A stretch of DNA of 64,000 nt from Acidimicrobiia bacterium (GTDB lineage: Bacteria > Actinomycetota > Acidimicrobiia > Acidimicrobiales > Aldehydirespiratoraceae), in the NCBI GenBank assembly GCA_022819505.1, contig JAJEHD010000019.1, positions 434,001 through 498,000 of the forward strand. The letters run 5' to 3'. Below, piece by piece: positions 35,464 to 43,844 of the stretch; position 1 is the first letter of the stretch; each line of letters opens with the position of its first letter. The notes beneath the pieces are model-generated. The model did no database searches and was not told the origin of the DNA. It saw nothing but the letters and a program-made list of their open reading frames with translations. The position numbers and the translations under genes were made by a program.

Positions 35464-35591
35464 CACCCGTACTCTATCGACGCTGGTCGGAAGGCGCTTA
35501 AGTGGTTCGACCCGCCCGGACCAAATCCGCGACACACCCACTAGCGATCACAACGTCGAGCGGAAGGCCCCTCCCGATGTGAGCGTTTGAT

Positions 35592-35607
35592 CGTTCGGTG
35601 CCAAACG
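35592..35607. promoter_or_regulatory. Palindromic operator, site 2 (decarboxylase-P450-LigB operon)
   Basis: CGTTCGGTGCCAAACG matches site 1 at 13 of 16 positions. It is centred 22.5 bp upstream of the GTG at 35622. It also shares the left flank TTGAT and right flank ATTA with site 3 at 47722. No clear -10 is seen; the downstream gene may be transcribed from within a few bases of its start. Confidence 0.72.
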
Positions 35608-35621
35608 ATTAGGCTCCTGGG

Positions 35622-36437
35622 GTGGCCGAGCTCCAGGGGTTCATGTATCCGCGGACGCCGTCCGGGGTCGCCGGGATCGTGCCCGCTCCCCCCTGGCACT
35701 ACTCGGGTGACATGCTCACCGTCGAGTACCGAACCGACCCGGACCGGGTGGCCGAACTCCTTCCCGACCCCCTGGAGCCGGCCCCAGACGATCCCGGCGC
35801 GGTGGCCCTGGTCTGGGCCGAATGGCAGAGCTGCAGCGACACCTTCGACGAGCTGCTCGACCCGGTGCGGGCCCAGTACCGGGAGGTCTTCGCGGTGGTG
35901 CGCTGCCGGTTCCGGGAAGAGACCTACAGCCGGGCGGCCTACATCTGGGTGGACAAGGACTTCGCCATGGCCCGGGGACACTTCCAGGGCTACCCCAAGA
36001 AGATGAGCGAGATAGCCATGACCCGGCCAGTGACCGTGGGCCGGGCCGGACCCCGGCTGGAGCCGGGTGGCCGCTTCGGAGCCACGCTGAGCACCTGGGG
36101 CCGGCGCATCGCCGAGGCCCGCTTCACCATCACCGGCACCGCCGACGCGCCCGGTTTCGTGAACGGCCATCCGATGCTGCACAGCCGCCAGATGCCGGCC
36201 ATGGAGGCCGACGGGAGCGACTCGCTCGACGAGCTGGTCACCATGAGGGGCTACGACGCCGACCTAGGCCCGGTGTACTCGGGCGACGCCGAGCTGGTGC
36301 TGCCCGCCTGTCCCACCGAGGAGCTGCACCTCCTGGAGCCGGTCGAGATGATCGGCGGGTACTACCGCCAGGTCGGCATGTCCATGGCCTCGGGCACCAC
36401 TCTGTGGGCCGCCCCCAACCCCAGGGCCCGCTCGTGA
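35622..36437 (+). CDS. Acetoacetate decarboxylase-family protein
   Basis: 271 residues. ADC-fold enzymes form a Schiff base on a lysine whose pKa is lowered by a neighbouring lysine. That Lys-Lys pair is visible at about 126-127 in GHFQGYPKKMSEI, so the protein looks catalytically competent. Members also act as hydratases, aldolases or decarboxylases on other keto acids. Start GTG 35622 lacks a ribosome site and sits just after the palindrome; ATG 35643 is an alternative. Its stop overlaps the P450 GTG (GTGA). First gene of a four-gene operon with P450, LigB dioxygenase and amidotransferase. Confidence 0.83.
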   Translation: MAELQGFMYPRTPSGVAGIVPAPPWHYSGDMLTVEYRTDPDRVAELLPDPLEPAPDDPGAVALVWAEWQSCSDTFDELLDPVRAQYREVFAVVRCRFREETYSRAAYIWVDKDFAMARGHFQGYPKKMSEIAMTRPVTVGRAGPRLEPGGRFGATLSTWGRRIAEARFTITGTADAPGFVNGHPMLHSRQMPAMEADGSDSLDELVTMRGYDADLGPVYSGDAELVLPACPTEELHLLEPVEMIGGYYRQVGMSMASGTTLWAAPNPRARS

Positions 36438-37714
36438 GCACGCTGACGGCCACGTTCGTGGACGGCTACCTCGACGACCACGGCGACGACGACGCCGACC
36501 TGGCGTCGCACGACTCGTTCACCTCGGGAGTGCCCCACGCCACATTCACCCGCTTGCGCCGGGAGGACCCGGTGCACTGGACCCCGGAGAACGAGGGATC
36601 CGGCTTCTGGTCGATCACCCGCTACCGCGACGCCCTGGCCGTCAGCCGCGACGTGGAGACCTTCACCTCCTCAAGGGGCATCCGCCTCGAGGAGATGGAC
36701 GACGACGAGCTCGAGGCCCGCCGCACCATGATGGAGCTCGACCCGCCCGAGCACACCCGGCTGCGCCGGCTCGTCAACCGGGGGTTCACCCGACGCACCG
36801 TCGAGTCCTACGAGGACGCCATCCGGGCGCTGGCCGCCGAGGTGCTCGACGAGGCGCTGACCGCCGACGCCTTCGACTTCGTCACCGAGGTGGCCGCCAG
36901 GCTGCCGATGCGGATGCTGGGTCGCCTGCTGGGCACCAGCGACGAGGACGGCCACCAGCTGGTGGAGTGGGGCGACGCCTTCCTGGGCAACAGCGACCCC
37001 GAGTTCACCACCCACGTCGTGGACACGGCCGACACCGAGGAGTTCCGGCTGATGCCGTTCCGCAGCCCGGCCGCGGCCGAGGTGTTCGAGTACGCCGAGC
37101 ACCAGGCGGCCGAGCGCCGGGCCTGCCCCCGCGACGACGTGATCACCCAGCTGCTGGCCCCCACCCGCGACGGCGAGCCGCTGACCGACCTGGAGTTCAA
37201 GAACTTCTTCCTGCTTCTGATCGCGGCCGGCAACGACACCACCCGCTACACCATGACCCAAGGTCTGCGCACGATGATGCAGCATCCCGGGCTGTGGCGG
37301 GCCTGGCGGGCCGACCCGTCACTCACCCCGACCGCGGTAGAGGAGGTCCTGCGCACCAGCGCGGTGACCATGCACTTCCGCCGCACCGCCACCCGGGCCG
37401 TCAACGTGGGCGGAAAGGACATCGCCGCGGGCGACAAGGTCGTGATGTGGTTCTGCTCGGCCAACCACGACGATGACGGCTTCCCCCGACCGTGGCGCTT
37501 CGACCTGGCCCGGGAGCCCAACGACCACATGGCCTTCGGGCGCAACGGCCCCCACCTGTGCCTGGGGGCGTGGCTGGCCCGCATGGAGGCCCGGCTGGTG
37601 TACGAGGAGCTGATGAAACGGGTGGAACGCCTCGAGCCCGACGGCGAGCCCGAGTACCTGCGCTCCAACTTCATCGCCGGCATCAAGCACCTGCCCGTGC
37701 GGGTGGTGGCCTGA
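36434..37714 (+). CDS. Cytochrome P450
   Basis: 426-residue soluble bacterial P450. The I-helix oxygen-binding motif is IAAGNDTTRYT (about 262-272), the K-helix ExxR is EEVLRTSAV, and the haem loop FGRNGPHLCLGAWLARME places the cysteine ligand near residue 375. Start GTG 36434 overlaps the decarboxylase stop and its own stop overlaps the LigB ATG by one base. It resembles the CYP124/125/142-like group, and likewise the second P450 at 49370. In this operon it would most simply hydroxylate the substrate before ring opening. Electron partners are not encoded nearby. Confidence 0.92.
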   Translation: MSTLTATFVDGYLDDHGDDDADLASHDSFTSGVPHATFTRLRREDPVHWTPENEGSGFWSITRYRDALAVSRDVETFTSSRGIRLEEMDDDELEARRTMMELDPPEHTRLRRLVNRGFTRRTVESYEDAIRALAAEVLDEALTADAFDFVTEVAARLPMRMLGRLLGTSDEDGHQLVEWGDAFLGNSDPEFTTHVVDTADTEEFRLMPFRSPAAAEVFEYAEHQAAERRACPRDDVITQLLAPTRDGEPLTDLEFKNFFLLLIAAGNDTTRYTMTQGLRTMMQHPGLWRAWRADPSLTPTAVEEVLRTSAVTMHFRRTATRAVNVGGKDIAAGDKVVMWFCSANHDDDGFPRPWRFDLAREPNDHMAFGRNGPHLCLGAWLARMEARLVYEELMKRVERLEPDGEPEYLRSNFIAGIKHLPVRVVA

Positions 37715-38574
37715 TGGGGTCGATCGTGGGCGCTGCGCTGGTGTCGCACGTGCCGCCGCTGGTGATGCCCGAGCACGAGCGCCGGGCCCTCAACAACGGA
37801 GAGGACACGTCCCTGTTCGCAGGTCTGCACGCGCTGCGGGCCGAGCGCCTCGCCCCGGTGGCGGCCGACACCGTCGTGGTGGTCGACACCCACTGGTTCA
37901 CCACCATCGAGCACGTCGTCTCCGCTCACGAGCGCCGCAAGGGCCTGTACACCTCCGACGAACTGCCCCGGGGCATGAGTGCCATGCCCTATGACATGCC
38001 GGGAGACCCGGAGCTGGCCCATGCCTTCGCGGCCGCGGCGGAAGGCCGCGACGACACTTGGGTGACCGCCACCGACGATCCCCACCTGCCGGTGCACTAC
38101 CCCACCGTCAACTTGCTCGGCTTCCTCCAGGGGGACGAGCGCTGGGTGTCGATGGGCGTGTGCCAGACGGCCGAGCCCGACGACTTCCTGCTGGCCGGCG
38201 AGCTTCTGGCCGCCGCGGTGGCCGGGCTGGACCGCCGGGTGGTGATCCTGGCCAGCGGCGGGCTCAGCCACCGGTTCTGGCCGCTACGCCAGTTCCGCGA
38301 CCATGAGGGCGCCGACCCCGACCTCCACATCCGCACCCCCGAGGCCGCCGCCGCCGACCGCAAGGTGCTGGCCTGGATGGCTGAAGGCGACCACGCGGCC
38401 ATCATCGACTTCCTGCCCGAGTACTCCCGCCACGCCCCCGAGGGCTACTTCGGTCACTACCTGATCATGGTGGGTGCGCTGGGGGGGGCGGCCTGCACCG
38501 CCAAGGGCACCCAGTTCGGGCGGTACGAGTCGGTTTCGGGAACGGGCCAGGCCCACATATGGTTCGACCTGTGA
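37714..38574 (+). CDS. Class III extradiol ring-cleavage dioxygenase (LigB superfamily)
   Basis: 286 residues. Non-haem Fe(II) dioxygenase of the LigB/HpaD-type catalytic subunit family. Candidate metal-binding and catalytic histidines are in ALVSHVPPLV (about 12), VVVDTHWFTTIEH (about 59-66) and ASGGLSHRFWP (about 188). It would open a catechol-type ring next to the hydroxyls. The ATG at 37714 overlaps the P450 stop. Single-subunit form, no LigA gene nearby. Ring substrate unknown. Its product fits oxidation by the aldehyde dehydrogenase at 18320, which sits under the same kind of operator. Confidence 0.87.
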   Translation: MGSIVGAALVSHVPPLVMPEHERRALNNGEDTSLFAGLHALRAERLAPVAADTVVVVDTHWFTTIEHVVSAHERRKGLYTSDELPRGMSAMPYDMPGDPELAHAFAAAAEGRDDTWVTATDDPHLPVHYPTVNLLGFLQGDERWVSMGVCQTAEPDDFLLAGELLAAAVAGLDRRVVILASGGLSHRFWPLRQFRDHEGADPDLHIRTPEAAAADRKVLAWMAEGDHAAIIDFLPEYSRHAPEGYFGHYLIMVGALGGAACTAKGTQFGRYESVSGTGQAHIWFDL

Positions 38575-39287
38575 ACCGACCGAAGCGGGCCCTGGTGCTC
38601 GCCCACGAACCGCAGGGCACCAGCGCTCTGGTGGGCGAGCGCCTGCAGCAGCGCGGCTACGAAGTGCACGACCATGTGGTGACGGCCGACCTGGACCGCC
38701 CCAACGACGCCGTGCCCTTCCCGGACTTCGCCGACTACGACCTGGTCGTGCCTATGGGCTCGGTCCGGTCGCTCACCAACACCGGCGAGATCGAGAGCTG
38801 GATCTTCGACGAGATCGACCGGGTGCGAGCGGCCCACGCCCGGGGCACGCCCATGCTCGGCGTCTGTTTCGGGGGGCAGCTACTGGCCGCGGCCCTCGGC
38901 GGCGAGGTCGAGCAGGCTCCCGTGCCCGAGATCGGCTGGTACGACGTGTCGGCGGTGGACGGCACGCCCAATCCGGCCGGGCCGGGCCCCTGGTTCCAGT
39001 GGCACCACGACCGCTTCACGCCGCCGCCCAGCGCGGACGTGCTGGCCGTCAACGCCAACGCCGTGCAGCTCTTCCGGCTGGACCGCTGCGTGGGCACGCA
39101 GTTTCATCCTGAGGTGACGTACGAGCACGTCGAGAGCTTCCTGACCGGGGCCGACGACGAGTACCTGGCCGAGCACGGGCTGAGCCGGCAGGCCCTCCTC
39201 GACGGCATCCGCCGCCACGAGGACCGCAACGCCCGCCAGTGCTTCGCGCTGGTCGACTGGTTCCTCGACGAGATCGCCGACTCGTAG
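38571..39287 (+). CDS. Class I glutamine amidotransferase-like protein
   Basis: 238 residues from GTG 38571, which overlaps the LigB stop (GTGA); ATG 38559 is an in-frame alternative. The GATase triad is present: Cys in LGVCFGGQLLAAA and His-Glu in VGTQFHPEVTYE. It resembles GuaA-like stand-alone glutaminase domains that hydrolyse gamma-glutamyl amides or supply ammonia. No synthetase partner is encoded in this operon, so its job with P450 and LigB is unexplained. Hydrolysis of a glutamyl-conjugated catabolite is one possibility. Ends 2 bp from the convergent luciferase-like gene. Confidence 0.82.
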   Translation: MNRPKRALVLAHEPQGTSALVGERLQQRGYEVHDHVVTADLDRPNDAVPFPDFADYDLVVPMGSVRSLTNTGEIESWIFDEIDRVRAAHARGTPMLGVCFGGQLLAAALGGEVEQAPVPEIGWYDVSAVDGTPNPAGPGPWFQWHHDRFTPPPSADVLAVNANAVQLFRLDRCVGTQFHPEVTYEHVESFLTGADDEYLAEHGLSRQALLDGIRRHEDRNARQCFALVDWFLDEIADS

Positions 39288-39289
39288 GT

Positions 39290-40255
39290 TCAGCCCCCGA
39301 GCCGTGCCGGGACCTCGAGGCTCGATGCCCGCTCGACGATGTGCTCGCACAGGGCCCGGACCTCTCGCGGGTCGTCGGTGTGCTGGGAGGGCTTGACGCA
39401 GAACGTGGTGAAGCCAGCAGCGATCTGATCGTCGAAGTCGGCCATGGCCCGGTCGATGTCGGCGGTGTCGTCGGAGCCGGAGAACACCGCCCGGGTGCCG
39501 CCCACCATCTCAATGCTGTCCGGATCGCGGCCTTCGGCGGCCAGCCCAGCCCGCAGCGCGGTCACATCCTCCGCGCTGGCCGTTCCGAAGGGGTGGAAGC
39601 CGTCCCCGTAGCGCACCAGCCGCCTCAGCAGTCGCGGGTGCATCGACTGGCCGCCGAACCACATCCGGGGCCGGGCCGGGTCGGTCCGCCACGGCTTGGG
39701 AACGCAATAGACGTCCTCGAAGGCGAAGCGGGGCCCGGGATGCGACGCCGGGGTGTGCTCCCACAGCGCCGCCATGGCCTCGAGCTGCTCGTCGAGGATG
39801 CCGCCCCGCTCGGCGAATGGCACCCCCAGGGCGTCGTACTCCTCGCGGTGCCACGACACGGTGGGCTGCACCACCAGCCGGCCCTCGCTGAGCCGGTCCA
39901 GGGTGGCCAGCTCCTTGGCCAGCAGCACCGGATGGCGCAGCGGCGCGATCACCGCGCCCATCACCAGCCGCACCCGCTTGGTGGCCGCGGCCACCGCGGC
40001 CAGCAGCACGTTGGAGCTCGGCCAGCATGTGGCCGGATCCTGGTTGCCGGGGGCCGCGTACTCCCTGGGGTTGCGGGGCCGGCCTAGCGCGCCGGCGGAG
40101 GGGCCGAGGACGATGTGCTCGCTGGCCATCACCGCGTCGAACCCGGCCTCCTCGGCGTCGGTGGCCAGGCGGACCAGCCCGACCAGGTCGTCGGGGTCCA
40201 CCAACGTGTGGTTCTCGGTGAGGATCAGCAGCAGCCGGGGCCGCACCCCGCTCAT
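39290..40255 (-). CDS. Luciferase-like (LLM) oxidoreductase, probably F420-dependent, paralogue 2
   Basis: 321-residue TIM-barrel oxidoreductase, a close relative of the protein at 27732-28667: shared ILTENHT, GNQDP, LRHPxLLAK, GRLVVQPTVSW, GVPFAERG, FHPFG and VGGTRA. It is convergent with the P450-LigB operon and downstream of the betaine transporter by 127 bp. The duplication on both sides of the restriction island suggests a duplicated or split catabolic locus. Substrate unknown. Confidence 0.83.
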   Translation of the reverse strand: MSGVRPRLLLILTENHTLVDPDDLVGLVRLATDAEEAGFDAVMASEHIVLGPSAGALGRPRNPREYAAPGNQDPATCWPSSNVLLAAVAAATKRVRLVMGAVIAPLRHPVLLAKELATLDRLSEGRLVVQPTVSWHREEYDALGVPFAERGGILDEQLEAMAALWEHTPASHPGPRFAFEDVYCVPKPWRTDPARPRMWFGGQSMHPRLLRRLVRYGDGFHPFGTASAEDVTALRAGLAAEGRDPDSIEMVGGTRAVFSGSDDTADIDRAMADFDDQIAAGFTTFCVKPSQHTDDPREVRALCEHIVERASSLEVPARLGG

Positions 40256-40312
40256 GGCCGCCTTTCTGGTCGTAGCGGAACGAATCGCCGTCGACTCCAG
40301 AAACTATCGCGA

Positions 40313-40351
40313 GCCGTGGCGCCAGCCGCACGGGGCCGGCGTCGCCACGGC
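40313..40351. terminator. Inverted repeat after the ABC permease gene
   Basis: GCCGTGGCG (40313-40321) and CGCCACGGC (40343-40351) are perfect 9-bp complements with a 21-base GC-rich loop. It lies in the 127 bp between the permease stop and the luciferase-like start, both on the minus strand. No T-run follows, so intrinsic termination is uncertain. Confidence 0.4.
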
Positions 40352-40382
40352 ACGAATACCTGCCGGCGCGGCTCAGGAGCCG

Positions 40383-42356
40383 CTAAGCCGGGCGGCTGGC
40401 GCGCCAGCCGCGAGCGGCAACGATCAGACCACCGATGACTGCGAGGAAGGCGCTGGCGCCGGGTGAGAGCGCCGGGGTCGCCAACCGGACGAAGGTGGCA
40501 ACCCAGGCAACCCCGATCGCCGCAATGGCGCACCCCAGCCCGAACAGCACAACGGCGAGATAGTGCTGTGCACCGTGGCTGCGCACCAATCGTCCGAGCG
40601 TTGCCGCCAGGGATGCCACCGCGAGGGCCAGGACTATGTAGCCGATCCTCGGACCCTCAGAGTCCAGGCCGCGCACCACCACGCGGCGGGTCTCGGCCAG
40701 GGCCTCGGCCAGTACCTCAGCGGCCAGGCCGCCCTGGTCGGCACCCTCAGCCTCGGCCGCCAGCTCAGCGGCGATCTGAGCAGCGTCGCTGCGCTGGTCC
40801 AGGATCCAAGATCCCGAGGCGCCGGCCAGTGCGAGGAACAGGGCCAGCACCACCATGCCCGCCAACTCCCGCGGCCCCGCACGCGACGGCTCGTCGCCCC
40901 ATCTCATCCGCCAAGCCGCACCGGCGCCGCCGCCAAGGACAATCAGCCCGCCGAGGAGAGCCAGCCACACACCTGTGCCATGGCTGTAGTCCCCGCCCCT
41001 GGGCGACACGGTCAGGTAGGCCACCGAGACTGACACCAGCACCAGCCCGGCCGCAAGGAAAGCGCCTCCGCCGGCATGGAACTTGTCCCGGTTGCTCGGT
41101 CGCCACAAGGCCGAGGCGCCGCCGAACGTCACCGCGAGAGCGACGAGACCCACCACGATCCCGAACCATGAGCCGCCCGTGGCGTCCAGCCCGCTGTGGG
41201 CCCCAGGAAGGTCGATGTCGTCGAATCGGGCGTATGCCGATAACAGGCCGGCGTCGTTCCCCCAGGTCAGCAGCACCGAGAAGGCGGCAATCAGACCGCC
41301 GACGAGAGCCGCCGCAGCCCCGATGCGGTGCGAGGTGGCCAGCTCGGGCAGAGCCGCCGGCGCAGCCGACACAACGGGAGTCTCCGGGTCGGCCTGCATG
41401 CCGGGCACAGCAGGTACCACAGGGTCGGACCGAGTGCTCCAGGCACTGCGAATGCGCGCCAACAGGCTCCGCCGGTCGTCGTTGTCCTCTGGCTGCGAGA
41501 TCCGGTCGAGGAGCACTCCGACGAAGTAGAGGCCAGCGCCGGCCGAAGCGCCGATGGGGATGTCAGCCGTGTTCAGCGCGGTCAGGATCGGCTTGCCGAG
41601 TCCGCCGCCGGCGATGATCGCCACGATTCCCACCATCGACAGTGACAGCAGCAGGGTTTGGTTGAGTCCGGCCATGATCGCGGGCCGGGCCAGCGGCATC
41701 TGCACCTCGCGCAGGATCCGGGTCTCGGTCGCCCCGAAAGCCCGGGCCGCCTCAACCACATCGGCGGGGACTTGGCGGATCCCCAGGTTGGTCAGTCGCA
41801 CGATGGGAGGGAGCGCGAAGACCAGCGTGGCCAGCACGCCGGGGGTTCGGCGCACGCCGAACAGGAAGATGATGGGAAGCAAGTAGACGAAGGGGTGGAT
41901 CACCTGCATTCCGTCGAGGACGGGACGCAGCCGGCTCCAGAATGCGTCGACCCGGGCCGCCAGGATCCCCAGCGGGATGCCGATCACCGTGCAGACCAGC
42001 ACGGCCACGATGATCATCCCGAGCGTCTCCATGGTCAGGTCCCAGTACTCGTTCCCGAGCAGCCCGCAGATCAGGAGGCCGGCCGCGCTGCCCATGCCCA
42101 CCAGGAAGTTCCTGGTCGCCAACCCAAGAAAGAAGAACAGCAGCAGCACGACCGGCCACGGCAGCCAATCCTGAAGAAGGTTGTCGATGATGAGCTCTAA
42201 CAGCTTGTCGACGGGCCACTTGACCGCGTCTAGGAATCCCTTGATGTGGGTGGTCAGCCAGAAGACGATCTCCTCTATCCACAGACCGAAGGGGATCTCC
42301 CACGCGTCGAGGTTGGAGTTGTCCCAGAACTCGGTGGCGAACACGCTGGATCTCAA
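40383..42356 (-). CDS. Glycine betaine/proline-type ABC permease with extra C-terminal membrane domain
   Basis: 657 residues. Residues 1-310 or so are a ProW-like permease: several membrane segments, and the EAA-loop region ADVVEAARAFGATETRILREVQMPLARPAI contacting ProV. A 40-residue linker leads to a second half (about 345-657) with seven or eight further hydrophobic segments and no recognisable motif. ProW is normally about 280-350 residues, so the C-terminal half is an addition, perhaps an osmosensory or membrane-anchoring module. It overlaps the ProV stop by 4 bp. Confidence 0.87.
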   Translation of the reverse strand: MRSSVFATEFWDNSNLDAWEIPFGLWIEEIVFWLTTHIKGFLDAVKWPVDKLLELIIDNLLQDWLPWPVVLLLFFFLGLATRNFLVGMGSAAGLLICGLLGNEYWDLTMETLGMIIVAVLVCTVIGIPLGILAARVDAFWSRLRPVLDGMQVIHPFVYLLPIIFLFGVRRTPGVLATLVFALPPIVRLTNLGIRQVPADVVEAARAFGATETRILREVQMPLARPAIMAGLNQTLLLSLSMVGIVAIIAGGGLGKPILTALNTADIPIGASAGAGLYFVGVLLDRISQPEDNDDRRSLLARIRSAWSTRSDPVVPAVPGMQADPETPVVSAAPAALPELATSHRIGAAAALVGGLIAAFSVLLTWGNDAGLLSAYARFDDIDLPGAHSGLDATGGSWFGIVVGLVALAVTFGGASALWRPSNRDKFHAGGGAFLAAGLVLVSVSVAYLTVSPRGGDYSHGTGVWLALLGGLIVLGGGAGAAWRMRWGDEPSRAGPRELAGMVVLALFLALAGASGSWILDQRSDAAQIAAELAAEAEGADQGGLAAEVLAEALAETRRVVVRGLDSEGPRIGYIVLALAVASLAATLGRLVRSHGAQHYLAVVLFGLGCAIAAIGVAWVATFVRLATPALSPGASAFLAVIGGLIVAARGWRASRPA

Positions 42357-43588
42357 TGCCGAGCGTCTTTGGCCTTGGCCAGCTTGAGCTGCTCGGAGAC
42401 GCCCTCGACGCGGCCCAACTCGGCCAGGACTTCGAGGGGGCGGACCGACCCGATGAGCCTGCCCTCGGTGTCGACCACGGCGACCGGCAGGCCCGATCCG
42501 AAGAGCTGGTAGACCTTGGCCAGGATGGTGTCGTCGGTGACGACCGGCACCGCTTCGACGAGGGGCCCCAACTGCTGATCGCCGCGCGCTCGGGCCTGCT
42601 CGACGGACTCGCGGGTGACCACGCCGAGGGGTCGCCCACCGGAATCCACCACATGGGCTGCCTCCGACCCGCGGCTGTCGATGGTGTCGAGGACGTCAGC
42701 GACGGTCGCGCTGGCCGAGACCGTCGCAGCCTCCTCTCGCACCGTCTCGACGACCAGCACCCGGCCCTGATCGACATCCTGGACGAACTCGGCCACATAC
42801 TCGGTCTCCGGGCGCATGAGGATGTCTTCGGGCGTGCCGATTTGGTGGATGGCGCCGTCTTTCATGATGCACACCCGGGTCCCGACCCGGAGTGCCTCGT
42901 TGAGATCGTGGGTGATGAAGAGGATCGTCTTGTGGAGCTTGTCCTGGATCTCCATCAGCTCGTCCTGCATCTGGCGCCGGATGAGAGGATCGAGGGCGCT
43001 GAAGGCCTCGTCCATGAGCAGGATGTCGGGATCGGTGGCGAGGGCGCGGGCCAGCCCCACTCTCTGCTGCATGCCTCCACTTAGCTGCCGCGGGTAGCTG
43101 TTCTCGTAGCCGCTGAGTCCAACGAGCGCCAGCGCCCTCTCCGCCGCCGCGTCACGGGCCTCGGGGTCGACGCCCTTCACCCTGAGTCCGAAGGAGACGT
43201 TGGAGCGTATGTCCTGGTGGGGAAACAGCGCGAAGTGCTGGAACACCATGCCGGTGCTGTCACGGCGAAAGGCCTGGAGTTCCTTCGGATTGAGGGCGGT
43301 CACGTCGGTTCCATCGACGACGATCGTGCCCGCGGTCGGCTCGTAGAGTCGGTTCACGCAGCGGATGAGCGTGGACTTGCCCGAGCCGGACAGGCCCATC
43401 ACCACAAAGATCTCGCCTTCGGCGACATCGATGTTGGCGTCGTTCACGCCGACGACATGACCGGTGCGCTCCTTGATTTCCTTCTTCGAGCAGCCGGCTC
43501 GCAACAATGCGAGAGCCTCACCGTCGGGCTCGTCGCCGAAGATCTTCACGACGTCTGCGATCTTGACCTTGGTCGGCATGAGCCCCAT
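42353..43588 (-). CDS. Glycine betaine/proline-type ABC transporter ATPase with CBS domains
   Basis: 411 residues, ProV family. N-terminal GHVVGVNDANIDVAEGEIFVVMG precedes Walker A GLSGSGKSTLIRC. The signature is LSGGMQQRVGLARALA, Walker B ILLMDEAFSALDP and the H-loop FITHDLNEA. Residues about 285-405 form two CBS repeats, which in OpuA sense ionic strength and gate transport. Start is ATG 43588 or ATG 43579. Divergent from the binding protein gene at 43845. Confidence 0.92.
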   Translation of the reverse strand: MGLMPTKVKIADVVKIFGDEPDGEALALLRAGCSKKEIKERTGHVVGVNDANIDVAEGEIFVVMGLSGSGKSTLIRCVNRLYEPTAGTIVVDGTDVTALNPKELQAFRRDSTGMVFQHFALFPHQDIRSNVSFGLRVKGVDPEARDAAAERALALVGLSGYENSYPRQLSGGMQQRVGLARALATDPDILLMDEAFSALDPLIRRQMQDELMEIQDKLHKTILFITHDLNEALRVGTRVCIMKDGAIHQIGTPEDILMRPETEYVAEFVQDVDQGRVLVVETVREEAATVSASATVADVLDTIDSRGSEAAHVVDSGGRPLGVVTRESVEQARARGDQQLGPLVEAVPVVTDDTILAKVYQLFGSGLPVAVVDTEGRLIGSVRPLEVLAELGRVEGVSEQLKLAKAKDARH

Positions 43589-43653
43589 TCCTAGGTCTGG
43601 GCCAGCCCCCGCAACACTAGGGGCAGGATGCTAGTCGGCAGAAAAAGGCTGAG

Positions 43654-43663
43654 GCGATATCGC
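43654..43663. promoter_or_regulatory. Palindrome in the divergent betaine transporter promoter region
   Basis: GCGATATCGC is a perfect 10-bp palindrome in the 256-bp gap between proV-like and proX-like genes. The rest of the gap is GC-rich with a short AAAAA run at 43642-43646. A regulator site is plausible but unsupported by a second copy. Confidence 0.35.
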
Positions 43664-43844
43664 TATTGCGCGACTGACTCGACTGGGCTAAGAAGAGCCG
43701 TGTGACCGCGCCACTTGGCATTGTCGTGCGCTGGCGGCTCCCCGGGCACGACCCGCTGTGCGGGCTCAGAGTGCTGCTCAGTCCCCCCGCATGACCAAGT
43801 TGGGGCCCAACGCTCCATCACCGACCAGGCAAGGAGACCACCGA

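Noticed and set aside
43589..43844. Possible riboswitch in the betaine transporter promoter gap
   Set aside because: No conserved aptamer core was recognised; only a 10-bp palindrome stands out.
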